DNA from: Brachionus koreanus
Taxonomy: Eukaryota > Rotifera > Eurotatoria > Ploima > Brachionidae
Length of the DNA: 21,466 bases
Assembly: GCA_016987375.1 (NCBI GenBank)
Contig: PJRA01000142.1
Location: 1-21,466, forward strand
Direction of reading: 5' to 3'
The first letter of the stretch is position 1, and the number at the start of each line of letters is the position of its first letter. Below the pieces are notes generated by a model. It worked only from the letters and a program-made list of their open reading frames with translations, ran no database searches and had not been told where the DNA came from. The position numbers and the translations under genes were made by a program. Below are positions 1-7,804 of the stretch, piece by piece.

Positions 1-170
1 TATCTAAATATGGATCATCTTAATGGTGAAACCAGGTTTAACATTAATGAAACAAATGTTATCACATTATTCCTCAAGATGACTTTAACTCAAATTTAAT
101 GGTTTTTGGTTGTCCTTTTAGTGATCCCAAATTCCTTTTAGCCTCTTTTCCTGTTATTTAAAAATTTTTA
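1..170 (+). pseudogene. LINE endonuclease relic (partial, entering from the left edge)
   Basis: Frame 1 from base 1 reads YLNMDHLNGETR, then a stretch ending LTQI and a stop. After a frameshift it reads GCPFSDPKFLLASFP (about 120-160). This order matches the end of the APE-type endonuclease of CR1/L2/jockey-like LINEs: the (I)VGDxN motif, a variable linker ending LTQ-I, then the SDH motif. Stops and frameshifts make it non-functional. The first residue is Tyr (TAT) where the family has catalytic Asp. Bases 1-68 are identical, inverted, to 3918-3985. The family assignment is by motif recognition and no subfamily can be given. Confidence 0.6.
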
Positions 171-3084
171 TTCACGTAGTTTAACTGTCATGTAAGAAAA
201 GAATATACCAAAAATATGAGAATTTCTAGGAAAAACTGATTTTACGCTTCCTGGAATAGGAAATAAATAGGAATTCATTAAAAAGAATTTTCAGTTATCT
301 TTAGAATCTTAGTGTCCATTTAAAGAGGTGAAAGCGAAGAAGTTTCAGTAAGCAGGTTGGTTTTAATCTGAAATAGTTGCTTCAAGAAATTATATGGTCT
401 TTAGTTATCATAATTACTTGAATTGCAAGATAAAATAGAAATAAAGCCTATGGATAAACTAGATGATAGTGAGTATCCATACTTTAGAGAAGCTTTAGAT
501 TCTATAGAACAACAGACGAAATTCCAATTTCTCAAAGACCTAATTGAATATCTCTGAAAAAATGAGAAATTATTCAAAAAGTAGTCAAAACAATGATAGA
601 TAGTGATTTTATTAAAATTTCCACTTCACTATGGATTTAATATCGGGTTAGGCATGTAGAAACGCACCCTGATTTGTTCGTTTTCTCAAAACTCTCATTG
701 ATTTTCGTCAAAGGAAGTAAAAAGAGTAGAAAATCAAATTTCCAATCTATGTATCATACAAAAAAATATTTAATTCGTTATTTTGAATAGGAGCGAAGTT
801 CTAGAATATATAACGGAGCGAATATATAACTACATGTAATATTTGCAAACGAAAGAATTTTGTAGCTGCAAACGATCTTTCGTTTGTAATTGTCTCGGAT
901 TAACACTAGAAGCACCAAGCATTTTTTTAGGTTTTTTTTATTCATTAATATTTTATAAAAAACTAAAATAATTTTATAAAGTAATATCATTTTTTAAAGA
1001 AAATTTTAAAATCTACATAATTCAAAAAATATATATTTATTTGAAAAATCCATTCAAAAGATATGATAATCTAAAAATATTTCAAACGAGTCATTTTGAC
1101 CTTTACCTTTGCTATTTTAAACGATTTATTTTAATTGATTCTATTTTAATCTACCCCCCTGGTTGAATGTTTAAGTCGAGAAAAGTTGAAAATATATTGG
1201 CTTAAAAAATAGATGTATTTAAAAAACATTTAATTTGGAAAATGGAAGAATTATAATAATAAACATAATTCATAGGAGCCAATAGAAAGTTTCATAGATC
1301 CTATTCCAAGAATCAAAAAGAAATAACAATAACATTAATAAAAGAGAGAGAAGAAGACCTAGAAGAAGAGTTTAAACTTGTGAAATTTACAAAATTTTGG
1401 AATATTAAAAAAGAATAAGTTTTTTGTATAAAAGTAAAAATTGAATAGATTTAACTATTTCGATTTTATTTAAAAATTTTAAATTTAATAGATGATTTTT
1501 AAGATAAATAAACTTATAATAGTTATATCAAATCATTTTAAGCTTCATTAAAAAAAAAAACACGTATTAATAGTAGTGTTCATCGAATTTTGAATTCATT
1601 TCGTTACTTAAAAACATGTTAGGATCAAAATAGGATTTCATTTAAAAATATAATTGCGTCTCAGACAAAAATTAAAATAAAAACTTTTAATTAAATTTAA
1701 ATTTTATTAATTTAGAAAAATGTGCCAATTTTATATAAGCTTTTAAGTGTAATATTGGAACAGCCAATGGTGGAAAGGATAATTTCATTAAAAATAATTA
1801 AATTAAATCGGAAAAAATCAAAATTGTACATAATTTGATTTTAGTTAAAAAATATGAGTAAAAAATATGATTAAAAAATACAAAAAAAAATTACTTAGTA
1901 AAGAGTATTTACATTCTAAAAATAAGTAAATTGAAATGAGTTTATTATAAGATAAAAAACTAAGTCTTTTAATAATTTGTTAAGATAGAAATTGTAAGGT
2001 CGTAATTACAGGATATTACTGCAGACTTCATCGAACTAAAATAACAACTCTGGAATGCAGATAAGTAAGAATGCAAACTTCGAGATTTAATACTTATAAA
2101 GAATAAGGAAATATTTAACTTATGTCCATATAGATTGTTCTCATTTTTAAGCTTCAATATACGGTACTATAATATACTTAGCAACCCAAATGGTAATAAT
2201 ATGCTTAAATTAACTTAAAAATTAAAAGAATGCAATTTGAATTTATATGAAACAAACAAGGACTTGTTTCATAATTCAAACATACAATAAAAGTATTTTA
2301 ATAAAGTAATCCGTTCAACTGTAATTCAAAAGAGAAATTGGATAAGAAAATTTCGTACTAAAATAGCAATAATAAATTAAATAAATGTTACCATTATAGA
2401 TTTAGTAAATTCTGTTCAAATTAATACTTTGACAGTAAACTGACTTGTGGAAACGATTGATACTTTCTGATCTGATCAATACTTTCAACTGAATAAACGG
2501 TTTAAAATAATAGTAAGAAACAGTTCTGTATTCGATACAAAATTCTCAAAAGTATAAACGAGGTAATTACAAAAATTTATGGTTTAATAGAAAAATCAGT
2601 ACTACTGATAATCATTATAATTTCTTTCGAGGCACTAAATATTTTTTTTTTATCTATTTAGTGATTAAGTGAATTTTCAGCCATTAAAATGCATAATTAA
2701 TAGTGTTAGATGCGGTCTAAGCAATCCGGTCAAAATCGCTGATGGTTTATTAACGGTTATCTGGCCGGTATCTCAGGCGTTTTAAATTTTTGGCCGCCAA
2801 ATAATACGGCCAACTTAATACAAAAAGAAAAATAATTAAAATATTCGACAATTTTTTTAATCAGACCATTAAATTTAAATTGTTGTACAAAAAAATTTAC
2901 ATAATTTGTATTATTTTTTTTTTACCCTATTCTATCCTAGTAGATAATGGCGAAGAGTTCATCTTCTTTTCAGGTACTTTTTAGAGAAAATGGTCCGATC
3001 TGACACAGAGGATAATAAATCGAGTTTATCATTTATCAAGTTTATTTTTTATCATTTATTATCTGAAAATTTTACCCACTCGAA
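171..3084. other. Gene-poor AT-rich stretch with small hairpins
   Basis: No convincing gene is seen. A short open frame at 450-557 (+, MDKLDDSEYPYF..., 35 codons) has no family I recognise. GAATATATAAC is repeated directly at 804-814 and 820-830, each near GGAGCGAA. An 11-bp perfect inverted repeat, CAAACGAAAGA (846-856) and its complement (876-886), follows. Another perfect hairpin has 9-bp arms CACTAAATA (2633-2641) and TATTTAGTG (2655-2663). About 2705-2830 is GC-richer than its surroundings, with CCGGT/GGCCG motifs but no open frame. This is most likely decayed transposon DNA. Confidence 0.5.
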
Positions 3085-3215
3085 ACCGGTCACCAACTTT
3101 TTGATGGAAAAAATTTAAACATGCCCCTCGTATTGCAGAGACATTTAGAAGATTTTTCCACTCTCAAAGGGTTTTGAGCCCTCCACCGTCTGCACAAACC
3201 ACTAGGTTATCCATT
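3085..3215 (-). mobile_element. tRNA-derived SINE, copy A (diverged, internally deleted)
   Basis: On the minus strand this reads an A-box-like TAACCTAGTGG (3209-3199), a B-box-like GGGCTCAAAACCC (3181-3169), then a body with GAGAGTGGAAAAAT, CTCTGCAATACG and a GACCGGTT-CGA end. The same order of blocks occurs in copy B at the right end of the window. Copy A lacks about 15 bases between the A and B boxes, and its B box is mutated (GGCTC for GGTTC), so it is presumably dead. Its 5' part overlaps the 3' end of the ORF at 3164-3427 and supplies that ORF's last 14 codons. Confidence 0.65.
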
Positions 3216-3427
3216 CGACAAAACGCTATGTAGGTTGTTCCGTCGTGTTCTTTACACATTTGTGGGACTTTAAGGTGGTCGACGAGTCCTAGTCTACTGT
3301 CCAAACCTTGCTTTATTATCTCTTTATTCATAAAAAGTTTTAATTCATCCGCGGTCTTCATGCTATCTCCACATATGACTGTAATGTATCGGACATAGAT
3401 GTCGAATCTTTTTGCGTTTGATGCCAT
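3164..3427 (-). CDS. Hypothetical protein, C-terminus formed by SINE A
   Basis: This is an 87-codon open frame starting at ATG in the context CTACTATGG. Its base composition is visibly richer in G and C than the flanks. It encodes MASNAKRFDIYVRYITV... with no transmembrane segment and no domain I recognise. The last 14 residues (from NLVVCADGGG) are translated SINE, so the original protein presumably continued and was truncated. It may be the second exon or ORF of the same unit as 3604-3813. An unstable non-coding open frame cannot be excluded, but 73 stop-free codons before the SINE in such AT-rich DNA favour former coding. Confidence 0.4.
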   Translation of the reverse strand: MASNAKRFDIYVRYITVICGDSMKTADELKLFMNKEIIKQGLDSRLGLVDHLKVPQMCKEHDGTTYIAFCRMDNLVVCADGGGLKTL

Positions 3428-3603
3428 AGTAGTTACTTTATTTTTAATGTCTTTAATTAAATTTTTATAAAAAAATATCTATAAATTTAAAATAATAATT
3501 TGGATTTGAAATTGTAATTTTAAAAAAATTCAAAAATTTTACTTATAGTTTCTAATAATGTTTACTATGTCTAATGGGGCGTTTGTTTGTCATGGTTGGT
3601 TAA

Positions 3604-3813
3604 TTACTTTTTTCTCTTCAGTAGATTCCCTGTGACTACTGACGACTCAGGAATTTGTTCAATCTCGATTGTCTCAGCCGTGGAACTCGTTGATTCCGTC
3701 TCAGTTTTATAATTCTGAATTTTTGTTTTCCATCTCGGATTACTTGGATTTTTCTTATACGCTCTTATGGCTTTGAACCACCTGTGATATAGCGACAGCT
3801 TTGTCGATATCAC
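3604..3813 (-). CDS. Hypothetical basic/Ser-Thr-rich ORF or exon
   Basis: The open frame reads ...KLSLYHRWFKAIRAYKK, then a Ser/Thr/Glu-rich stretch and a KRKK end. No ATG is available: the first in-frame candidate is GTG, and an in-frame TAG lies just upstream. If it is coding, it would be an exon entered through a splice acceptor near 3822-3830. It lies 176 bp upstream of the next minus-strand ORF and may belong to the same decayed element. I recognise no family. Confidence 0.3.
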   Translation of the reverse strand: MISTKLSLYHRWFKAIRAYKKNPSNPRWKTKIQNYKTETESTSSTAETIEIEQIPESSVVTGNLLKRKK

Positions 3814-3857
3814 TGGATTTGTTAACTAGCTAAACCATAAGCGTTTTAGTTAACAAG

Positions 3858-3877
3858 GAGCATAAATAGCTGCTCCT
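3858..3877. repeat. Small hairpin
   Basis: GGAGCA (3858-3863) and TGCTCC (3872-3877) form a 6-bp stem around an AT-rich 8-nt loop, between the hypothetical ORF and the inverted-repeat arm. Its function is unknown. Confidence 0.4.
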
Positions 3878-3917
3878 AAACGTAAAACGAGTAGATCGGA
3901 AATAAAACTAACAAATG

Positions 3918-4324
3918 AATGTGATAACATTTGTTTCATTAATGTTAAACCTGGTTTCACCATTAAGATGATCCATATTTAGATAACCTACAATTACAAG
4001 TCTAATATTTGTATGTCTACTAATAATAAATTGCTCAAAGTTGTTAAGAAAGAGAAAATTATTAAGACATGGAGGTTTATTACAAAAAAGAAAATAAATA
4101 TTTAATTTGTTTGAATTTCAATTGAAATAGCTTCAATCTCATCATAAAAAATACAGTTAGATGTTTTGATATTATTTTTTATTAAGACCAGAATGCCTCC
4201 AACATCTCGAACCCTTTATAGTTAGGATCACTAAAAAGGAAAAAAGAATTGAGTCATCAAGCTTTATTTCATTTAAAGAAATTATATTAAAAATTTGAAG
4301 AGAATCAATTTCCAAGACCTCTTC
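3918..4324 (-). pseudogene. LINE endonuclease relic, longer copy
   Basis: Reading the minus strand across several frames recovers an APE-type LINE endonuclease in order. NIISLNEIKLDDS carries the catalytic LxE motif. NYKGFEM is followed, after a frameshift, by VGGILVLIKNNIK (the GGGV-IKN block) and EIEAISIEI. A stop and another frameshift lead to NKPPCLNNF (the YRPP block), then RLVIVGYLNMDHLN (the IVGDxN block). The catalytic Asp of GDxN is Tyr. At 3918 the match to the left-edge copy ends and unrelated sequence begins. It is clearly dead: at least three frame breaks, one stop and a lost active-site residue. Confidence 0.7.
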
Positions 4325-4819
4325 TTTTTTTAAAAAAGCTAATTTAGATTCAAATTTAAAATTTTTAAAATATCAAACTTATTTTAAAAAAATATTTTAT
4401 AACACTTAAATAATTAGGAAATGATGGAGATTATAAGTTTTTAAAAAAAACTCCTTACAAAAATGAAAGACTTTTCGCCAGGCTTAACCCAAATAAAAAT
4501 CCGGCTTTAATCACGATTATTTTTTAAAACTGCAAATTATACTTTTACGGTAGCTGCAAATTGTAGATTGGCCCAATTTAAGAGAGAAAACTCTTCTAGC
4601 TTAAAGAGCTATCTCACGTGCACTCTAAAATCCATTAGAAACATTAATTTGATTCTAAGAATTAAACATCCATAAATTCAAAATAAAATACTCTAATAAA
4701 GTTTCTGATTACGGGCGTTACTTTTCTGGGGTGCTATAACGTCTAAAAAAAACCTTTTAAAAGATTATATTGTTTTTGTTTTAGACAAAAAACCTTTGAT
4801 CTAATTGCCTTAAATTAAT
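4325..4819. other. Intergenic, nothing recognised
   Basis: AT-rich, with no open frame of useful length. CTGCAAATTRTA is repeated at about 4530 and 4555. No gene, RNA or element is supported here. Confidence 0.4.
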
Positions 4820-4999
4820 CTAAATATGAAAATTCATTTTTTGTTTAGTTTTTAGATTTACTCCAAGATTTGGTCCCAAATGCACCGGATATAATTCTTT
4901 TGCTTTTGAACGAATTTTGCTAGCCTTATACCCTTTTAGACTTAACTTCTTTATTAACTTACCAATTTGCTGTGATAATCCATTTTTATCTAAATTATT
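4820..4999 (-). CDS. Hypothetical 59-residue ORF or exon
   Basis: A stop-free minus-strand frame encodes NNLDKNGLSQQIGKLIKKL, then a basic region with KASKIRSKAKELYPV and LGPNLGVNL, ending in TAG. There is no ATG at the front. ATAATTTAG just inside the frame could be a splice acceptor, giving an exon from 4989. Composition and lack of stops look coding, but I recognise no domain. It lies 47 bp from the divergent plus-strand reading frame at 5047. Confidence 0.3.
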   Translation of the reverse strand, partial: NNLDKNGLSQQIGKLIKKLSLKGYKASKIRSKAKELYPVHLGPNLGVNLKTKQKMNFHI

Positions 5000-5046
5000 T
5001 TAGAAAAACGATTTTAAAAAAATTAAAATTTAAAAAATATCAAAAA

Positions 5047-5339
5047 ATGTCGTCAGTTAAGGAACGAATTTTAGTTCGAGTTTTTAAAGAGCAGGAAAAT
5101 TTATTATAATGTCCGAAAGTCTTGGAAAAATACCTCAGATCAGTTTGCAATATCCCAATTGAGGATTGCAAAGACTTTAGAAATTTAGAAAGGTACATAT
5201 TAAATTACATAAATCAAAATTATATTTAGAAATTATTAAAAATGTTTTTTTCAAATTTTTTAGATATGAATTTCTAGATAATTTAATTTTTTATACTAAT
5301 TCATTATTTGAGATTTTCACTAAAATTATCAATTTTTGA
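5047..5339 (+). pseudogene. Two-exon coding fragment with an in-frame TAA
   Basis: From ATG at 5047 the frame reads MSSVKERILVRVFKEQENLL, then TAA (5107-5109), then CPKVLEKYLRSVCNIPIEDC and on to a donor (AG|GTACAT) at 5192/5193. An acceptor (TTTTTTAG) at 5263 joins in phase to YEFLDNLIFYTNSLF..., ending at TGA (5337-5339). Removing the 71-bp intron keeps one frame, so only the single TAA breaks it. It could have arisen from CAA by one change. It is either a recently broken gene or fragment, or an ORF starting further in. I do not recognise the family. Confidence 0.4.
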
Positions 5340-5463
5340 TTTAATAAAAAAATACTCTATGCTTCTATATCAAAGATTTTCCCACTTAGTAAACAATTTA
5401 CCATTAGTTAACTTTTAAATGAGGTGAAAATTCCAAAAATAATATTGATCGATTGATTTATGA

Positions 5464-5571
5464 ATCCAAGATGTGAGACGGTGGACAATAGAAAAGATAA
5501 AAGGTATTCCATCAGAACAGAGACAACTCAACAATCAAATAATTTTGCTTTATTTTAAGAAATTAAAATAG
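5464..5571 (+). pseudogene. Ubiquitin-like fragment
   Basis: The open frame IQDVRRWTIEKIKGIPSEQR followed by QLNNQII resembles the ubiquitin segment around IENVKxKIxxxEGIPxDQQRL, including the GIP-x-(D/E)-Q core. A stop (TGA) lies directly in front and TAG ends the frame, so only about 35 residues survive. It overlaps the 3' processing signals of the minus-strand H2B gene. The similarity rests on one motif of about 20 residues, so it is suggestive only. Confidence 0.35.
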
Positions 5572-5585
5572 CCTTTAAAAAGGCT
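5543..5585 (-). terminator. H2B histone 3' stem-loop and downstream AATAAAGCAAAA
   Basis: On the minus strand, AGCCTT-TTTA-AAGGCT (5585-5570) is a perfect 6-bp stem with a 4-nt loop. This is the form of the animal histone mRNA 3' stem-loop bound by SLBP. AATAAAGCAAAA (5554-5543) follows 15 nt downstream. The same 12-mer at nearly the same distance follows the H2A and H3 stem-loops, so it may act as histone downstream element, poly(A) signal, or both. Confidence 0.8.
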
Positions 5586-5619
5586 GGGGGTTTTAACATA
5601 AATGAATAGTTGATTAAAT

Positions 5620-5988
5620 CTATTTTGAACTAGTATATTTGGTAACTGCTTTAGTACCTTCACTAACAGCATGTTTGGCAAGTTCACCAGGCAATAGCAA
5701 TCTGACAGATGTTTGAATTTCACGACTTGATATAGTCGATCTTCCATTGTGAGTGGACAATTTGGATGCTTCAGATGCTATTCTCTCAAAAATGTCATTT
5801 ACAAATGAATTCATGATACTCATTGCTTTGCTTGAGATGCCTGTGTCAGGATGAACTTGTTTTAATACTTTGTAAATGTAGACAGAGTATGTTTCCTTTC
5901 TTTTTTTCTTTCTTTTTCCCTCACCTTTGGCACCTTTGACTGGTTTGACGGCTTTTTTTGCTCCTTTGCTTGGCGTTTTTGGTGGCAT
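5620..5988 (-). CDS. H2B: Histone H2B
   Basis: This intact intronless core histone of 122 aa pairs with H2A in the nucleosome. The N-tail (about residues 1-30) is Lys/Pro-rich and ends in a KRKKKRKE basic patch. The histone fold follows, with [19 protein letters not shown], a central [18 protein letters not shown] helix, [11 protein letters not shown] and the [20 protein letters not shown]-terminal helix ending KYTSSK. Length and motifs are normal for canonical H2B. It starts at ATG 5988-5986. It is transcribed divergently from H2A across a 287-bp promoter and ends in a histone stem-loop, which indicates a replication-dependent gene. Confidence 0.97.
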   Translation of the reverse strand: MPPKTPSKGAKKAVKPVKGAKGEGKRKKKRKETYSVYIYKVLKQVHPDTGISSKAMSIMNSFVNDIFERIASEASKLSTHNGRSTISSREIQTSVRLLLPGELAKHAVSEGTKAVTKYTSSK

Positions 5989-6275
5989 TTTTGTTAGCTA
6001 TGAAACTTTTATTTTTTTTCAATCTTAAATGATTTTTTATTAAATAGACCATTTTGTAAATAACTAATTATCATATTTGTATAATATATTTTTTTTTATA
6101 AAATGTTAGATTATGTGCAACTTTTTACTCCACCTTTGCTTGACCGGGAAACATTTTTATTTTTTTTTTCAAAAGATTTCTAATACATAAAGAGAAAAGT
6201 TGCGCAGAAATTTAATCATTCTAAAATTAAAAATAATTTCTAAGTAATAACAAAATAATTATATTGGAGAAAAAA
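5989..6275. promoter_or_regulatory. Bidirectional H2B/H2A promoter with a mirrored motif
   Basis: The whole 287-bp gap between the two start codons serves both genes. A shared motif appears once in each direction: AAAAGTTGCGCA on plus (6195-6206, before H2A) and AAAAAGTTGCACA on minus (6126-6114, before H2B). With flanking bases the match extends to GAG-(T)-AAAAGTTGC-R-CA. TATA-like stretches are TTTTATAAAA on minus near 6103-6090 and ATACATAAAG on plus near 6183-6192. No binding factor can be named from this sequence. Confidence 0.6.
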
Positions 6276-6677
6276 ATGTCTGGTCGCGGCAAAGGAGGTA
6301 AAGTAAGAGCCAAAGGCAAAACAAGGTCTTCTAGAGCTGGTCTTCAATTTCCAGTTGGTCGAATTCATCGATTGCTAAGAAAAGGCCATTATGCAGAAAG
6401 AGTTGGTGCTGGTGCCCCAGTTTATTTAGCTGCTGTATTGGAATATTTAAGTGCAGAAATTCTTGAATTGGCCGGCAATGCAGCTCGTGATAACAAAAAG
6501 ACCAGAATTATACCTCGTCATTTACAATTGGCCATAAGAAATGATGAAGAATTGAACAAACTTTTGGCAGGTGTGACAATAGCTCAAGGTGGTGTGTTGC
6601 CAAATATTCAATCTATTTTGCTGCCGAAGAAGACCGACGATGCTGTGCCATCCAAAGGTTCAAAATCAGATGATTAG
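6276..6677 (+). CDS. H2A: Histone H2A
   Basis: This intact intronless core histone has 133 aa. The tail is [20 protein letters not shown], and the fold has [20 protein letters not shown], the acidic-patch residues in [10 protein letters not shown] and NDEELNKLL, and the docking region [15 protein letters not shown]. The C-tail ends SKGSKSDD, without the SQ-E/D-hydrophobic motif of H2A.X, and there are no H2A.Z-type features. I chose ATG 6276, giving MSGRGKGG. The frame stays open 12 bases upstream but has only TTG there. It is divergent to H2B and followed by a histone stem-loop. Confidence 0.97.
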   Translation: MSGRGKGGKVRAKGKTRSSRAGLQFPVGRIHRLLRKGHYAERVGAGAPVYLAAVLEYLSAEILELAGNAARDNKKTRIIPRHLQLAIRNDEELNKLLAGVTIAQGGVLPNIQSILLPKKTDDAVPSKGSKSDD

Positions 6678-6711
6678 AAAGATATTTGAATATTATTCAG
6701 TATTAACCCCC

Positions 6712-6753
6712 GGCCTTTTTCAAGGCCATTTAAATTTTTCAAATAAAGCAAAA
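6712..6753 (+). terminator. H2A histone 3' stem-loop and downstream AATAAAGCAAAA
   Basis: GGCCTT-TTTC-AAGGCC (6712-6727) is a perfect 6-bp stem with a TTTC tetraloop, 35 nt after the stop codon. It is close to the animal consensus GGCTCTTTTCAGAGCC. AATAAAGCAAAA starts 14 nt after the stem (6742-6753), as in the H2B and H3 3' flanks. Confidence 0.85.
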
Positions 6754-6809
6754 TTTTTTTTGATTATAAAAACTGTAGTAACTGATTATTTTCATATGAA
6801 TGTTAAATA

Positions 6810-7019
6810 ACTTTGACTAATAGAAAATTAAATCCTTTTAATGAAATTAATGTAAAAAAAGGCTAGCTTATCATCAATAATGATATTTTGTTTTTAATCA
6901 CTAATTTTGTAGCAATAGATAATTTTTGAGATTAATTCTCATTTTTATAAGAGTGTTATTTAATAGGAACCCGAGCAATGACAGAAGAAATAGAATCACT
7001 AAATTTTTTTTTTTTTTTT
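6810..7019. other. Intergenic spacer
   Basis: AT-rich, with no open frame. It ends in a long T run (about 7003-7019) directly before the structured repeat tail. Nothing else is supported. Confidence 0.4.
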
Positions 7020-7094
7020 AGCTACCATAGCCAGACTAAAGCTAGTCTAGCTCCGCAGGTATCCTGCTGTAGCTTATCATTATTATTATTATTT
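7020..7094 (+). mobile_element. Retroelement-like 3' end: three-way junction plus (ATT)n tail
   Basis: AGCTAC (7020-7025) pairs with GTAGCT (7069-7074). Inside lie two perfect hairpins: AGACTA-aagc-TAGTCT (7033-7048) and GCAGG-tat-CCTGC (7055-7067). A short (ATT)n run follows at about 7079-7093. A folded 3' end followed by a microsatellite tail is typical of LINEs and LINE-mobilised SINEs in invertebrates. No coding sequence remains upstream, so this is at most a 5'-truncated copy. Confidence 0.5.
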
Positions 7095-7304
7095 AAGTTT
7101 AACTTCCTGTTTTAATTTCATTTCTTTATATAAAAAAATCTTGAGGGATAAACTAATATTCATGAAAAAATTAAAAAATATCAATTATTGAAAAAACATA
7201 AATTAAAAGTTCAAAGTTCATTTTTGATTAATAAATATTATAAAATTCATATTATAATAAATACGTTAAAAAAGTAATTTTTATTTAAAAGTTCAGAAGT
7301 TTAA

Positions 7305-7448
<144 letters not shown>

Positions 7449-7473
7449 ATATTAAAATATTTATAAAACCCCC

Positions 7474-7517
7474 TGTCTTTTTAAAGACCAAATAACATTT
7501 AACAAAATAAAGCAAAA
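7474..7517 (+). terminator. H3 relic 3' stem-loop (one broken pair) and AATAAAGCAAAA, copy 1
   Basis: TGTCTT-TTTA-AAGACC (7474-7489) has a T/C mismatch at the closing pair, leaving 5 bp. The minus-strand H3 relic near 21108 has GG at that place, so the mismatch is probably decay. AATAAAGCAAAA follows at 7506-7517. In copy 2 the same elements are at 7962-7977 and 7994-8005. Confidence 0.75.
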
Positions 7518-7673
7518 ATAATCGAGTCATTCTAAAAGAATTTAAACAATAGTTTTGAATGCTCTAAGTAAATTTTTGGATCAAAAATGAACACAAAGAG
7601 AGATTTTATGAAATTAGTTTTATTAATTAAAAAAATCAGCAGCTAAAAAAAATTGAAATAAAATAAATTTTTT

Positions 7674-7775
7674 TCATTTAAGCAGTTTTTCCATCTTGTT
7701 ATCAATTGATTGAACCGATTGATTAAGCATAATATTTCCTCTATCAACAAATTCTTCAAACTTGCTTGTCAATAT
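7674..7775 (-). pseudogene. Orphan copy of the TRPM terminal exon
   Basis: This encodes the same C-terminal coiled-coil residues as the last TRPM exon (from about ILTSKFEEFVDRGNIM to KMEKLLK and TAA). It lacks the first bases of that exon and its splice acceptor, because the duplication ends inside the exon at 7775. It can only be spliced if a different acceptor is used, so it is probably an unused by-product of the tandem duplication. Confidence 0.75.
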
Positions 7776-7803
7776 GAAAAAATTTAAAAAAATCAATTAT
7801 TGA

Positions 7804-7804
7804 N
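7804..7804. other. Single unknown base (assembly gap)
   Basis: One N lies exactly at the left edge of the second copy of the 459-bp repeat. This is where an assembler would join repeat ends. Confidence 0.95.

Larger units (their letters stand above)
1..3985. repeat. 68-bp perfect inverted repeat arms (1-68 and 3918-3985)
   Basis: Bases 1-68 are the exact reverse complement of 3918-3985. Similarity stops at 69 and 3917 on the inner side. The left arm runs into the window edge, so its true length is unknown. Both arms encode the same LINE endonuclease segment, so this is better read as two inverted pieces of one LINE copy than as terminal repeats of a DNA transposon. A 4-kb element with long TIRs cannot be excluded from this window. 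Confidence 0.7.

Noticed and set aside
650..660. TTAGGC telomere-like unit
   Set aside because: A single occurrence with no tandem array.
778..990. Minus-strand 70-codon open frame
   Set aside because: Low-complexity Ile/Leu/Lys/Tyr composition, overlapping an inverted repeat, with no homology recognised.
1969..2157. Minus-strand 62-codon open frame
   Set aside because: No domain, composition like the AT-rich flanks, no splice partner. Probably chance.
1..3985. A 4-kb DNA transposon or parvovirus-like element with long terminal repeats
   Set aside because: The arms encode a LINE endonuclease segment that continues outside the right arm (to 4324), so they are LINE pieces and not element termini. 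No replication or transposase gene lies between them.
5550..5747. Minus-strand frame overlapping H2B
   Set aside because: Shadow of the H2B coding sequence in another frame.
6589..6810. Plus-strand frame overlapping the H2A end
   Set aside because: Shadow of H2A running into its 3' flank.
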